Positions 42,832 through 51,666 are shown, counted from the first letter of the stretch. The stretch: DNA of 64,000 bases from UBA8752 sp964223495 (GCA_964223495.1 CAXQGL010000056.1:28782-92781); one strand, 5' to 3'. Notes: generated by a model not told the origin, from the letters alone. Made by a program: numbers and translations.

Positions 42832-42839
42832 GAAATTAC
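42832..42839 (-). promoter_or_regulatory. Weak candidate -7 element for the 1442-residue protein gene
   Basis: TAATTTCA on the minus strand matches four of six fixed positions of TAnnTTTG, with TTG about 18 nt further upstream (ATTGTTTGG). It ends 17 nt before the ATG at 42814. Confidence 0.2.
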
Positions 42840-42927
42840 CCTCCGGGTGCGCCAAACAATGAGTTGTGGATAGAGGGTTAACTCAATCGTCACATTATAA
42901 ATCGATGGGGGCCATTAATTGACCCCC

Positions 42928-43530
42928 TTACTCGAATAACACACCCTGCGCTCCCCTGAAAGTTCGTCTGTGTTCGGCAGTCACACCGTGAATCCGAATG
43001 GCTTCGCGGTGCGCCTTGGTCGGATATCCCTTGTTCGTGACCCAGTCGTAATGGGGGTGCTCGGAGGCCATGGCCTTCATGTACGCATCCCTGTGGGTCT
43101 TGGCCAGGATGCTCGCCGCGGCGATGGACAGGAAACGCCCATCCCCCTTGATTTCGCAGGAATGCGGAAGTGTGTGGGACTGGAAACGGTTCCCGTCGAT
43201 CAGCAGGAATTCGGGTGTGGTGGACAATGCATCGATGGCGCGGTGCATCGCGAGGTGGGTGGCCTTGAGGATGTTCAACCGCTCAATTTCCTCCACGGAA
43301 GCCCAGCCTACCGCCCAGGCTGCAGCCTCCTTCTCGATGTGTTCGCGGAGGACATCGCGCAGCCCTTCCTTGAGGTTCTTGCTGTCATCCAAACCCAGCG
43401 CCACCCAATGGGCACCTTCAGGGCCAGGAATGACCGCGGCGGCCGTCACGGGGCCCGCCAAACAACCCCGTCCGGCCTCATCGACACCGGCTTCCAACCG
43501 GCCTGGTTCCAGCGCTTCCAGCAGGGGCAT
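42928..43530 (-). CDS. rnhB: Ribonuclease HII
   Basis: Cleaves the RNA strand of RNA-DNA hybrids and single ribonucleotides in DNA. It has 200 residues from the ATG at 43528-43530 (MPLLEALEPG). Catalytic acidic residues Asp17 and Glu18 lie in AGVDEAGRGCLAGPV; the third acidic position is in LLIDGNRF, and another is expected in SIAAASILAKTHRDAYM. KGYPTKAHREAI is the C-terminal family signature. The frame is open further 5', but the ATG overlaps the glycosyltransferase stop by one base (TGATG), and the residues before it have no homology pattern. Co-transcribed with the glycosyltransferase gene. Confidence 0.95.
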   Translation of the reverse strand: MPLLEALEPGRLEAGVDEAGRGCLAGPVTAAAVIPGPEGAHWVALGLDDSKNLKEGLRDVLREHIEKEAAAWAVGWASVEEIERLNILKATHLAMHRAIDALSTTPEFLLIDGNRFQSHTLPHSCEIKGDGRFLSIAAASILAKTHRDAYMKAMASEHPHYDWVTNKGYPTKAHREAIRIHGVTAEHRRTFRGAQGVLFE

Positions 43531-44732
43531 CAAGCCGTCTTTCGGGTATGAGTTCCGCCCTTGCCGAGGGAAATGCCCACGTCCGCCGCGGCCTGCTCGA
43601 TGCAATTCCACATCAATCCTGCCGTCCGGTCCCAACTGAAATCATCGGCGCGGTCCATTCCCCGCTCGATGAGCGACTGCCGCAGTGCAGGTTCCCGTTC
43701 CATCCTGAGCATGGCCTCGGCAACTGAATGCGCATTCCCCGGATCCACCTCCAAACCGGCGCCCTTCGCCACTTCGGGCAATGAAGTCCGGTTTCCATGG
43801 ATGACCGGAGTCCCCGCAGCAAAGGCTTCGATCATGGGGATCCCGAATCCTTCGAACCAAGGGATGAAGACCATGGCGCCCGCCGCGGAAAGGACCTTGG
43901 CCAACTCCACTTGGGGCAACCAACCCGATTGGTGCACATGCTGACGCTCCTTCTCGCCCAGGACATCCAGGGCCCTGCGCGCATCGAAACGTCTGCGGCG
44001 CCACAGCGCAGAACCCACGAGAAGCAGGTCCCATTGCCCCCCCATTTTCCGGTATTCGATGAAGGCGGACAACAAACCATCGAGGTTCTTTCTGGGGTGT
44101 TGGGTCCCCACGAAGATGAAAAACGGCCTTCCGCCCGTCATCCTCGCCTGGATGACCCGGTCCTGGTGATCTTCCTCCACACCTTGAGGCACCGAATGAT
44201 AGGCCGATCCCGTCCCGTTGTAGACCACATCGATGTGATCACGGGCCACGCCATAACGCTCCGCAATGTCACGCGCACTGAATTCACTGACCGTGGCGAC
44301 CCGAACCGCCCTTCTCGCCGCATCCGGGAATCTCCGCCGGTAATGCCGCGACACCCCATCAGGCAGCCATTCCGGGTGGTGCTCGAAATTGAGGTCATGC
44401 TGCACGGCAATCTGCGGAATGGTCGTCCGGTTGCTCAGGAATCCATCAGGGGATACGAAGAGGTCCGCACCGACCTTGTTCAGGATGCGTGGCACACTGT
44501 AGTCGAACCACCAATCGATGAGAAAGGGGCGGCGCGCCGGAGGCCAGATCCAATGGCACTCCACATTGGCTCCGGGGAACAAGTCCAACGGAGGCCTGCG
44601 GTCAAACAACAGGTGGAAGCGATGCTGCGGATGGGCCGTGATCATGCGCTGCACGGTCTCCAGGGTAAACCAGCCGATGCCGTCCAATTTCCCCGGCACG
44701 ACGAGCCTCGTGTTGATCACCACCACCGCCAT
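43530..44732 (-). CDS. Group 1 glycosyltransferase (GT4 type)
   Basis: GT-B-fold glycosyltransferase of 400 residues. The N-terminal domain starts VVINTRLVVPGKLDGIGWFT, and the C-terminal nucleotide-sugar domain starts FFIFVGTQHPRKNLDGLL. The EX7E motif region is PWFEGFGIPMIEAFAAGTPV, with both glutamates present. It probably extends a surface polysaccharide or lipid-linked glycan in the cytoplasm; donor and acceptor are not predictable. It is divergent from Wzz-like and O-antigen ligase genes, which supports a role in polysaccharide synthesis. The ATG at 44730-44732 has a -7-like box only 4 nt upstream. It overlaps rnhB by one base. Confidence 0.9.
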   Translation of the reverse strand: MAVVVINTRLVVPGKLDGIGWFTLETVQRMITAHPQHRFHLLFDRRPPLDLFPGANVECHWIWPPARRPFLIDWWFDYSVPRILNKVGADLFVSPDGFLSNRTTIPQIAVQHDLNFEHHPEWLPDGVSRHYRRRFPDAARRAVRVATVSEFSARDIAERYGVARDHIDVVYNGTGSAYHSVPQGVEEDHQDRVIQARMTGGRPFFIFVGTQHPRKNLDGLLSAFIEYRKMGGQWDLLLVGSALWRRRRFDARRALDVLGEKERQHVHQSGWLPQVELAKVLSAAGAMVFIPWFEGFGIPMIEAFAAGTPVIHGNRTSLPEVAKGAGLEVDPGNAHSVAEAMLRMEREPALRQSLIERGMDRADDFSWDRTAGLMWNCIEQAAADVGISLGKGGTHTRKTA

Positions 44733-44736
44733 GCGG

Positions 44737-44744
44737 CGAAACTA
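44737..44744 (-). promoter_or_regulatory. Candidate -7 promoter element for the glycosyltransferase-rnhB pair
   Basis: TAGTTTCG on the minus strand (five of six fixed positions of TAnnTTTG) ends 4 nt before the ATG. It is the same octamer as at 34975-34982. Confidence 0.35.
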
Positions 44745-44864
44745 CGACTTGCCCCGAGTGAAAGTTGAAACTAAACCCATACCTGATGGCCCGCATTCAC
44801 CGTTGGGCCAACAGTCCGGTGCATCTTAGCGCTCCGGTACCCACCGAAATACCGAACGCAGACC

Positions 44865-45857
44865 ATGGAGCACCACCAGTCACCCGATCACGCCCCGGAC
44901 GAAACCCTGCTCCGCAAAGTGTGGGGTTGGCGCACTCCGCTGATCGTCGCCGGCCTCATCGGCGGCATGCTCAGCGCAGCCGCTTCCTTTCTCATCGAGC
45001 CGGAATTCCAATCCTCCGTTGTGTTGTTCGCCCTGCCGCAGCAATCCATCGGAGCGCAGTTCTACGAATCCGAGAAGCGGGAGGACATCCTCGCCTACGG
45101 TGAGACCGAGGACGCCGAACGGCTGCTTCAGATTCTGAATTCAGACCGGGTCCGCCGCCGCATCATCGAGAAATACGACCTCTGGATGCATTATGACATC
45201 ACCCGCGATGAGCCCGGCGCACAGGCGGACATGGCCAAGAAATATGCCAGCAAGGTCGGCGCGAGCCTGACGCGCTATGGTTCCATACAGATCGATGTTT
45301 ATGACACCGACCCCGAGATGGCCCGGGACATGGCGAACGACATCGCCAACCTGACCGACTCCGTCGCGAACCAACTCCGGAATGATCGCGCTTTGGAAGC
45401 ATTCCGTTACGCCAAACAAAGCCTCGAGCAGCACCAGAAAGGCATTGAACGCATGGAGGATCGGCTCGGCGAATTGCGCAGGGAAGGGGTGTACGATTAT
45501 CCGGTGCAGATCGAAGGCCTCAATGAGCAATACGCAACGGCATTGGCCGAAGGCCAGCCTGGCCGGGCTGAGAACATCCTAGGGAAAATGGAGCGGTTGG
45601 CGCCCTATGCGACGGAATTCAACCAGCTCACCACGAAACTGGAGGATGCCTTCGAGCAGGAGGCCGTGCTCAAAAAGCGATTCGACCTCAACAAGCTAGA
45701 TGCGGAGTCCCAGATCCCGGCCGCCTTCGTGGTCGACCGGGCCGCGGCGGCCGACAAGAAGGCACGTCCCGTGCGTTGGCTCCTGACCGTGATGGGCGCC
45801 ATATCGGTGGCCCTCTCCGCCCTGGTGTTCCTTCTGATGCGGGACGCCGTAGCATGA
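44865..45857 (+). CDS. Wzz-like polysaccharide chain-length/export protein
   Basis: A 330-residue bitopic inner-membrane protein of the Wzz/polysaccharide co-polymerase type. A short cytoplasmic N-terminus is followed by a first membrane helix (~24-46, IVAGLIGGMLSAAASFLI). A long periplasmic region contains a helical coiled-coil segment (~165-275), and a second helix lies near the C-terminus (WLLTVMGAISVALSALVFLLM). There is no C-terminal tyrosine-kinase domain. Such proteins set O-antigen or capsule chain length. Its stop overlaps the ATG of the O-antigen ligase gene (ATGA), so translation is probably coupled. It is divergent from the glycosyltransferase gene across 132 bp. Confidence 0.82.
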   Translation: MEHHQSPDHAPDETLLRKVWGWRTPLIVAGLIGGMLSAAASFLIEPEFQSSVVLFALPQQSIGAQFYESEKREDILAYGETEDAERLLQILNSDRVRRRIIEKYDLWMHYDITRDEPGAQADMAKKYASKVGASLTRYGSIQIDVYDTDPEMARDMANDIANLTDSVANQLRNDRALEAFRYAKQSLEQHQKGIERMEDRLGELRREGVYDYPVQIEGLNEQYATALAEGQPGRAENILGKMERLAPYATEFNQLTTKLEDAFEQEAVLKKRFDLNKLDAESQIPAAFVVDRAAAADKKARPVRWLLTVMGAISVALSALVFLLMRDAVA

Positions 45858-47377
45858 CCCCCTCCCGCCAGGCGACCGATGCCGCGCGCGTGGATGAACG
45901 GCTGACCGGACCCCTGTTCAAGGTGGTGCTGGGGTTTGCCCTGCTTCTGTCCGCCGCCATCGCGAAGGAGCAATTCCTCCTCGCAGCGCTGCCGCTCGTG
46001 GTGGGCATCGTTGCCCTGTCGCTGGCGCGGAAAGACCTGTTGCTCCTCGGTCTGGTGGCCACGGTTCCATTGAGCCTGAACCTAGAACAGCTCGAACTGG
46101 GGGGTGTCGGTTTCTACCTTCCCACGGAGCCCATCCTGTTCGGGCTGCTGCTCCTCTTCGCCCTCGACAGAATCCGGGGCATTCCCCTGACGCCCGGGCT
46201 GGACGGGCATCCGGTGACCCGATGGATCCAGCTGATGTTCATCTGGCTCGCCATCACCACGCTGCTTTCATGGGACCCTGTCGTGTCCCTCAAATTCACC
46301 GTTGCACGGGCCTGGTTCGTGGCCGGCTTCTTCTTCCTGCTCGTGCCCATCGTCACATCAGGCAGGAGGCAGGAACAATTCGTATTGCTCTACCTCGTTC
46401 CGCTCCTCGGCGTCATCATCTACACGGTCATCCGACACGCGGGCTACGGTTTCGACAAGCAAGCGGGCCATTGGGTCATGGAGCCCTTCTACAAGGACCA
46501 CACGAGTTACGGTGCCGTCCTGGCCATGTTCTGGTTTCCGGTCTTGGCCCTGCTCCTGAAACCGAACCGCCAGGCCATCGCCAAGCTTGGACTGGCCCTC
46601 GCCTTCCTCGTCCTCACGGCGGGACTGATCCTGTCCTTCACGAGGGCGGCCTGGGTATCCGTCGCGGCAGCAGCGGCGTTGGGCGCCTTGATGATGCTGG
46701 GCGTCAAACTCCGCACCCTCATTTTCGGCGGCATTGTCGCCGCAGGTCTGCTCTTCCTGTCCTGGGACCAATTGCTGATCTCCCTCGAGCGCAACGATCA
46801 GGATTCCTCCGATGACCTGACGGAACACGTCGAATCCATCAGCAACGTGTCGAGCGACGCTTCCAATCTCGAACGGATCAACCGTTGGAGCTGCGCGCTC
46901 AGCCTTTGGTCCGAACGGCCCCTTGTCGGATGGGGACCGGGGACCTATCAGTTCGTCTACGCACCGCATCAGCGGTCGGAACACAGGACCATCATCTCCA
47001 CCAACAATGCGGACCGCGGCAATGCGCACAGTGAGTATCTGGGTCCATTGGCCGAGCAGGGCATTCCCGGCACCGTGATCGTTCTGGGGCTGCTGCTCGC
47101 CTGCTGCAACATGGGCTTCAGGACGTACCGGGCACTTCGTCATCACGACCGCTGGCGCGCCCTATGGGCGCTTTCACTGTATCTGGGTCTGATGACCTAC
47201 TTCATCCATGGGGTACTCAACAATTACCTCGATACGGACAAGGCGAGTGCCCCCTTCTGGGGCTTTCTGGCCATCCTCGTGGTCATGGACCTCGAAATCA
47301 GGAGAAACGGATGGTCAGCAGGGCCGTATCGTCCGCAGGATCGGCCGTCCCCCGGTGCTGCTCCCAATCCACGATGA
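45854..47377 (+). CDS. O-antigen ligase family membrane protein
   Basis: Polytopic membrane protein, 507 residues, with about 11-12 hydrophobic segments and the large periplasmic loop typical of the Wzy/WaaL ligase superfamily. The C-terminal half has LSFTRAAWVSVAAAAALG (the conserved FTRAAW strand), LVGWGPGTYQF and NAHSEYLGPLAEQGIPG, which are family hallmarks. It polymerises or ligates surface glycans or links them to lipid; which one is not certain. Start ATG 45854 overlaps the stop of the Wzz-like gene. The last ~26 residues (after LEIRRNGW) are polar and Pro-rich and lie antisense to the 3' end of the SpoIIE phosphatase gene. Confidence 0.88.
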   Translation: MTPSRQATDAARVDERLTGPLFKVVLGFALLLSAAIAKEQFLLAALPLVVGIVALSLARKDLLLLGLVATVPLSLNLEQLELGGVGFYLPTEPILFGLLLLFALDRIRGIPLTPGLDGHPVTRWIQLMFIWLAITTLLSWDPVVSLKFTVARAWFVAGFFFLLVPIVTSGRRQEQFVLLYLVPLLGVIIYTVIRHAGYGFDKQAGHWVMEPFYKDHTSYGAVLAMFWFPVLALLLKPNRQAIAKLGLALAFLVLTAGLILSFTRAAWVSVAAAAALGALMMLGVKLRTLIFGGIVAAGLLFLSWDQLLISLERNDQDSSDDLTEHVESISNVSSDASNLERINRWSCALSLWSERPLVGWGPGTYQFVYAPHQRSEHRTIISTNNADRGNAHSEYLGPLAEQGIPGTVIVLGLLLACCNMGFRTYRALRHHDRWRALWALSLYLGLMTYFIHGVLNNYLDTDKASAPFWGFLAILVVMDLEIRRNGWSAGPYRPQDRPSPGAAPNPR

Positions 47378-48521
47378 TGGCGGTATTCAGGGCTTCGGTC
47401 CCTGCGGCGCGCTCGCGCTCGACCAATTGCTGCAGCCTGTATTCACCGTAGGCTTCCGCGCCCTCGTTCTCCTGCTCCACGAGACCATCGGTGAAGCAGA
47501 CCAGCGTGGACCCGCCCTCTGCAACCAGCGTGCCTGCACCGACCTGCGGCAACCGGTCCAGCATGCCCAGTCCCGGGCACCCCTCCCCGAGGAAAGTCGC
47601 GGTTCCCTGGGCAGGCACGAACAGCGGCGGATTGTGGCCACAATTGACGTAGGAGACCGTTCCGGAATCAGGATCGTGGACGGCGAGGAAAAGCGTAATG
47701 AAACGCTCGCCCTGTGCACTGCTGAAGACGCGGTCATTGAGTGACTGGGCAAGGGCTTCCAGCTGGCCATCGTACCGCTCGAGCTGGGCGTGGAGATGGG
47801 CCTGGAAATTCGACATCAGGAATGCCGCGGGCATGCCCTTTCCGCTCACATCCGCCATGGCGATGGCCATCTTGCCGCCCGCCAGTGGCACGGCGTCGTA
47901 GTAATCCCCTCCCACATGGTGATGCGGGCGGTACCGTGCCGAAAATGAACGGTGCACATCATTGGGCAGAACACTGGGCAACAGCATGCCCTGCATCTCG
48001 CCAGCGAGGGCCAACTCCCTCTCGATTCCGGCCATTCGGATGCGTTCAGCGGTCATCTCCCGGTTGCGCAATGCGACCACCAGGACATTGGTGAGGGTGG
48101 TGATGAAGCGGACATAGCGGATGGAGGGGCTCATCCCACGTCCTTCCTCGCGATCGCCCATCACCACATAGGCAATGACCTCGCCGTCGTGTTCGACCGG
48201 GATGGCCAGATCGAATTCAACCGCCTTGTCTCCGTCGACAATCGCGTGGGCCTTGCCGGACAGCACCTCCTCGGGGTCTTCGATCTGGGGCAGCTGTGCG
48301 GGGTAGCCCCATTCCACCATGCAGCCCCACGCCTCAGCCCCTTGGGGAAGGCAGAACAGGGCCAGCTTGCCGACGCCCATGGCCTCCAGGCTGTTCTGGA
48401 ACAGCCCGAACAACTCGTTGTCGGGCACATTCCTGTTGATGGCCTGCGTCAGCTCCAAAAGGGCGTCCGCCTGCTGCCGAAGGCGCCCAAGGCGCTTCTG
48501 TGTCCTGAGATCGGCAGCCAT
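47298..48521 (-). CDS. SpoIIE/RsbU-type PP2C phosphatase with GAF-like N-terminal domain
   Basis: Serine/threonine phosphatase of the PPM/SpoIIE class, 407 residues. Residues ~1-180 contain a helical start (LRQQADALLELTQAIN) and a GAF-like sensory domain. The phosphatase domain begins near 190 with YRPHHHVGGDYYDAV (metal-binding Asp), then AMADVSGKGMPAAFLMSN and, at the C-terminus, CFTDGLVEQEN and DDTALLTIRF. Family members usually dephosphorylate anti-sigma-factor antagonists; no such partner is adjacent. The ATG at 48519-48521 lies 6 bp after efp, so the two are probably co-transcribed. Its last 80 bp overlap the convergent O-antigen ligase gene. Confidence 0.9.
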   Translation of the reverse strand: MAADLRTQKRLGRLRQQADALLELTQAINRNVPDNELFGLFQNSLEAMGVGKLALFCLPQGAEAWGCMVEWGYPAQLPQIEDPEEVLSGKAHAIVDGDKAVEFDLAIPVEHDGEVIAYVVMGDREEGRGMSPSIRYVRFITTLTNVLVVALRNREMTAERIRMAGIERELALAGEMQGMLLPSVLPNDVHRSFSARYRPHHHVGGDYYDAVPLAGGKMAIAMADVSGKGMPAAFLMSNFQAHLHAQLERYDGQLEALAQSLNDRVFSSAQGERFITLFLAVHDPDSGTVSYVNCGHNPPLFVPAQGTATFLGEGCPGLGMLDRLPQVGAGTLVAEGGSTLVCFTDGLVEQENEGAEAYGEYRLQQLVERERAAGTEALNTAIIVDWEQHRGTADPADDTALLTIRFS

Positions 48522-48527
48522 GGAGGC

Positions 48528-49094
48528 TTACTTCTTGACCCGCTCCGAATAATCGCCCGTCCGGGTGTCCACCTTGATTCGGTCGCCCGTATTGATGAAC
48601 AATGGCACCCGCACCTCCGCCCCGGTGTCGATGGTGGCCGGCTTCAATGTGTTCGTTGCCGTGTCGCCCTTCACTCCCGGCTCCGTATACGTGATTTCGG
48701 CTTCAATGTGGCTCGGAAGGGTGGCACTCAGCGGACGCTCCTCCTCCGCGTGGAAGACGATGAGGCACTTCATTTCGTCCTGCAGGAACTGCGGATTGTC
48801 GATGAGGTGCTTCTCCAGGCTCAGTTGCTCGAAGGTCTCCGAATTCATGAAGTTGTACCCCATGTCGTCCTCGTACAGATAGGTATGCTCCCGGGTCTCC
48901 ACCCGGATCACATCGATCTTGGCCCCGGTGTTGTAGGAGTGCTCTATGATCTTGCCATTCTCGAGGTTTTTCATCTTGGTCCAGACGTTGCCTGAACCAC
49001 GGGCGGTCTTCTTGTGAAGGAATTCGATGACCTGATACAGCCCGCCCTGGTGGCGCAGGCAGAGGCCGTTCTTGATGTCTGAGGTGGTTGCCAT
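48528..49094 (-). CDS. efp: Elongation factor P with arginine at the loop tip
   Basis: Relieves ribosome stalling at consecutive prolines by contacting the peptidyl-tRNA. It has 188 residues, three beta-barrel domains, normal length. The tip of the domain I loop, where E. coli carries modified Lys34 (PGKGQ), here reads KKTARGSGN with Arg32; no lysine or proline is at the tip. Arg at this position is known from EF-Ps rhamnosylated by EarP. The C-terminal domain shows TGAEVRVPLFINTGDRIKVDTRTGDYSERV, normal for EF-P (described here in two halves: TGAEVRVPLFINTGD and RIKVDTRTGDY). ATG at 49092-49094. It is followed after 6 bp by the SpoIIE phosphatase gene. Confidence 0.95.
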   Translation of the reverse strand: MATTSDIKNGLCLRHQGGLYQVIEFLHKKTARGSGNVWTKMKNLENGKIIEHSYNTGAKIDVIRVETREHTYLYEDDMGYNFMNSETFEQLSLEKHLIDNPQFLQDEMKCLIVFHAEEERPLSATLPSHIEAEITYTEPGVKGDTATNTLKPATIDTGAEVRVPLFINTGDRIKVDTRTGDYSERVKK

Positions 49095-49167
49095 TGTAAT
49101 CGGTATCTGCGCCTTCGGACCGGACCTCTGCAGGCGATCTGGTTCGCGACGTTCGGCAATATAGCCG

Positions 49168-50865
49168 CTACCTCCATCGCCGCGATATCCGATGTGGCCG
49201 GAATTCCACCCTTACCGCGTTGATTCCCGTAGAAGTCGCCAAGGGCCGTTCATGCTGCCGCTCCGCCTTGAGCAACCATTGAAAACCACATCGCCATGCC
49301 CCGCTCGACGATTGCCAGCGGAAGTACCCTCTCGCTCCCGTGTCCGAAAGGGCGACAGCCGGTCGGCCATCCCAACCCTGCACATACCGGGCCGGAGCAT
49401 CTGCCGGTCCCCATGTCTGGGCAAGTCCCATCCTGATGGAGCGGCCCTGCGCACCCTTCCAGCCCAGGACCAACGCCCATGCCGCCCCAAGGCCATACTG
49501 ACTTCCCGCGACGACCAGATGCGCCCTCCACGTGCCATCTGCCGGCAAAGGGAGTCTGTCCTGTCTCCTGCATTCCCACGACCATTCAGGCGCAACCGCG
49601 ATGCCTTGCGAAGGCAACTGACCTCGGGCATCCACCACCCGGGTGGTCCTGAATTGCACCCGAATGGCGCCTCTTTCCAGTCGGACGGCACTTGTCCTGC
49701 GCAACCTGAACGGCGGCGGCCCGGACCATCGCAACCCCAACCGTACCCATCCCCGGAAAAGACCGGAGAACGCGATTCCTCCAGTGGATTCCATTCCGGG
49801 CAATGTGCCGGCATCAAGCGGTGTGGCCCTCATTTCACCAGTGGACCAACGGGGATGATCGGGATGCTCCCGGCTCAGGAGTGCATGCCCTTCGAAATGC
49901 CTGGACCACGAACGCAGCAGGCTCAGTCTTCCCTCCCAGCCCCTTCGAAACCCGGCAAGACCCCATCTCCAGCTCCAGCCACCGTACTGCCCACCGCCGT
50001 GCATGCCGGCGACCGCATTCCAAGGACCAGTCCTTGATTCAAGCAGCCTGACCAACCATCCGCCATGTCTGTTCTCATGCCCAAGCGACGCGGACCATAG
50101 ACCTTCAGGCCACATGCGGCCCAAGAGAATCCAATCCGGACGCACCCGGCTTCCGGTCGCCGCAGGCTGCCGGCGAAAAGCCATCCCATCCAACACACCA
50201 CGACCGCGCCATCCGGTGGGCCGAATGCCCGAACCGATGCGGTGGCTGCCCTCCATTCCCCCGAGGTCATCGAATGCACCCGGGGTCCAATGCACCAACC
50301 CCTGACCGAATCTGCCCGTCACAGTCCCGATCCACCATTCGGTCCTCGCCCGGGTTCCGTGCACAAACCCGGTGGTTGCCTCAGGACCCTCGGTCCCGAA
50401 TGTCGTCCTCAACCCCATGTCAAGCCCATCGGGATATCGCAGGCGTCCGGTGATGCGCCCCTGCACCCGCGCCTTTCCTTCTTCCATGGACCGGGTGTCC
50501 AAACGGAAGAACAACCCTCCGCCGTCCTGCCTTTCCGGAACGGATATGGCCCGGGCGAAGGCCTGTCTCCATTCGAGGATGGCCGTGAGACATGGGATGA
50601 CGACGTCCACCCTTGAAGTGGCCAACTCTGCCGCCACCGCCTGTTGTGTCCAAACAGACGCTCCGGAACGTTCCATGGCCTCGGACAGACGCGTGCATTC
50701 TTCCGCATTAAGGCAACCTGCATCCCATGCAATCGCCACCAGCGGAGCTTCGGGGAGGGGGCTGTCGGACATCTGTGCCGATGCCGTCATTGCGCCCGTC
50801 CAGAAAACGCACCATCCCGCCACGGACAAGTGCAACGCGACACCAGCACGGACCGATCTTGACAT
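49168..50865 (-). CDS. Predicted outer-membrane beta-barrel protein, helix-hairpin-helix-barrel family (tentative)
   Basis: A 565-residue exported protein from the ATG at 50863-50865 (MSRSVRAGVA), with a signal peptide ending near TASAQ. The N-terminal ~75 mature residues contain LNAEECTRLSEAM, which faintly resembles a ComEA-like helix-hairpin-helix. The rest is Trp/Gly/Arg-rich with alternating strands, and includes VTGRFGQGLVHWTPGAFDDL. From memory, the FGQGLVxW pattern occurs in Bacteroidota proteins joining a helix-hairpin-helix domain to an outer-membrane barrel. That is a recollection, not a search. An ATG at 50880 would overlap the upstream stop by 13 bp. It follows the next gene directly. 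Function is unknown; DNA uptake or outer-membrane transport are possibilities. Confidence 0.6.
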   Translation of the reverse strand: MSRSVRAGVALHLSVAGWCVFWTGAMTASAQMSDSPLPEAPLVAIAWDAGCLNAEECTRLSEAMERSGASVWTQQAVAAELATSRVDVVIPCLTAILEWRQAFARAISVPERQDGGGLFFRLDTRSMEEGKARVQGRITGRLRYPDGLDMGLRTTFGTEGPEATTGFVHGTRARTEWWIGTVTGRFGQGLVHWTPGAFDDLGGMEGSHRIGSGIRPTGWRGRGVLDGMAFRRQPAATGSRVRPDWILLGRMWPEGLWSASLGHENRHGGWLVRLLESRTGPWNAVAGMHGGGQYGGWSWRWGLAGFRRGWEGRLSLLRSWSRHFEGHALLSREHPDHPRWSTGEMRATPLDAGTLPGMESTGGIAFSGLFRGWVRLGLRWSGPPPFRLRRTSAVRLERGAIRVQFRTTRVVDARGQLPSQGIAVAPEWSWECRRQDRLPLPADGTWRAHLVVAGSQYGLGAAWALVLGWKGAQGRSIRMGLAQTWGPADAPARYVQGWDGRPAVALSDTGARGYFRWQSSSGAWRCGFQWLLKAERQHERPLATSTGINAVRVEFRPHRISRRWR

Positions 50866-50867
50866 GC

Positions 50868-51557
50868 TCAGCGCAACCATTGGTTCGGCAGCCAATGCCA
50901 GGGGTCGGAACCCAACCCATTGTGAACACCGACGTCCAGTCCACTCCAGGGAATGTCCCCACGCAGGATGCCCAAATGCACCGTGATTGCAGGTTGATGA
51001 GACGATGTTGGGGCTGTCCATCCAACCCAGGCCCCATCGCTTCCGATCCCACAATGGAACGCCTTGCCCCAGGCCGTCAATGTCAGCCGGGGCCATCTTC
51101 CCGGCGTCCACTGCAAGGTGATCCGTCCCGGACAACATGATCCGAAAGGAACCTCCGTCCCGATCCACCAAGTCGGGGCATGGGGATGCGCGGCAGGCTG
51201 AACGACCGGCACGGAAATGCGGCCAGCCATGCCTTGCCTTGACGCCGACAGCACGGCCGAAACCACCCCGCCCTTTCGCCAGTCCAATCCTCCTCCCCAG
51301 AACATGGCCACGTTGAGGGGAACAGCCACATCGATGGCCAATCGATCAAGCCCCGCACAACCGAGCATTGCCAGGCAAACGGCACGGTTCGGCCCGCCCA
51401 TTCCGATGTGCCCTGCCCCTGCCAATGACCACGCTCCCGGAGCAGCGGCGCGAAACGACCCCATCCATTCCGCAGATTGGCACAGCGCCCCTTCGGACAT
51501 ACAGCACGTGACCCACACGATCACCTGCAGCAACATGCGGCTCAGGTGGCGCGGCAT
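50868..51557 (-). CDS. Secreted protein of unknown function, partner of the barrel-like gene
   Basis: A 229-residue predicted exported protein from the ATG at 51555-51557 (MPRHLSRMLL); a GTG eight codons upstream is less likely. The signal peptide is residues ~1-27 (LLQVIVWVTCCMSEGALCQ). The mature start has APGAWSLAGAGHIGMGG, which faintly recalls the ARAxALGGAG opening of PorV/FadL-like outer-membrane proteins. The body is Trp- and Gly-rich with amphipathic strands, and cysteines are more frequent than usual for this window. Its stop is 2 bp from the ATG of the barrel-like gene, so the pair is almost certainly co-transcribed. I do not recognise the family. Confidence 0.55.
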   Translation of the reverse strand: MPRHLSRMLLQVIVWVTCCMSEGALCQSAEWMGSFRAAAPGAWSLAGAGHIGMGGPNRAVCLAMLGCAGLDRLAIDVAVPLNVAMFWGGGLDWRKGGVVSAVLSASRQGMAGRISVPVVQPAAHPHAPTWWIGTEVPFGSCCPGRITLQWTPGRWPRLTLTAWGKAFHCGIGSDGAWVGWTAPTSSHQPAITVHLGILRGDIPWSGLDVGVHNGLGSDPWHWLPNQWLR

Positions 51558-51666
51558 TCGGATTGGATTCCATGCGGACACGGCGTGAATCTGACCCGCG
51601 CAGAGCCCGGCTGCACAGGGGTTTCACGGTCGTGAACCAGGGCTTCGTCAACGTTGAGTTCCGGCC

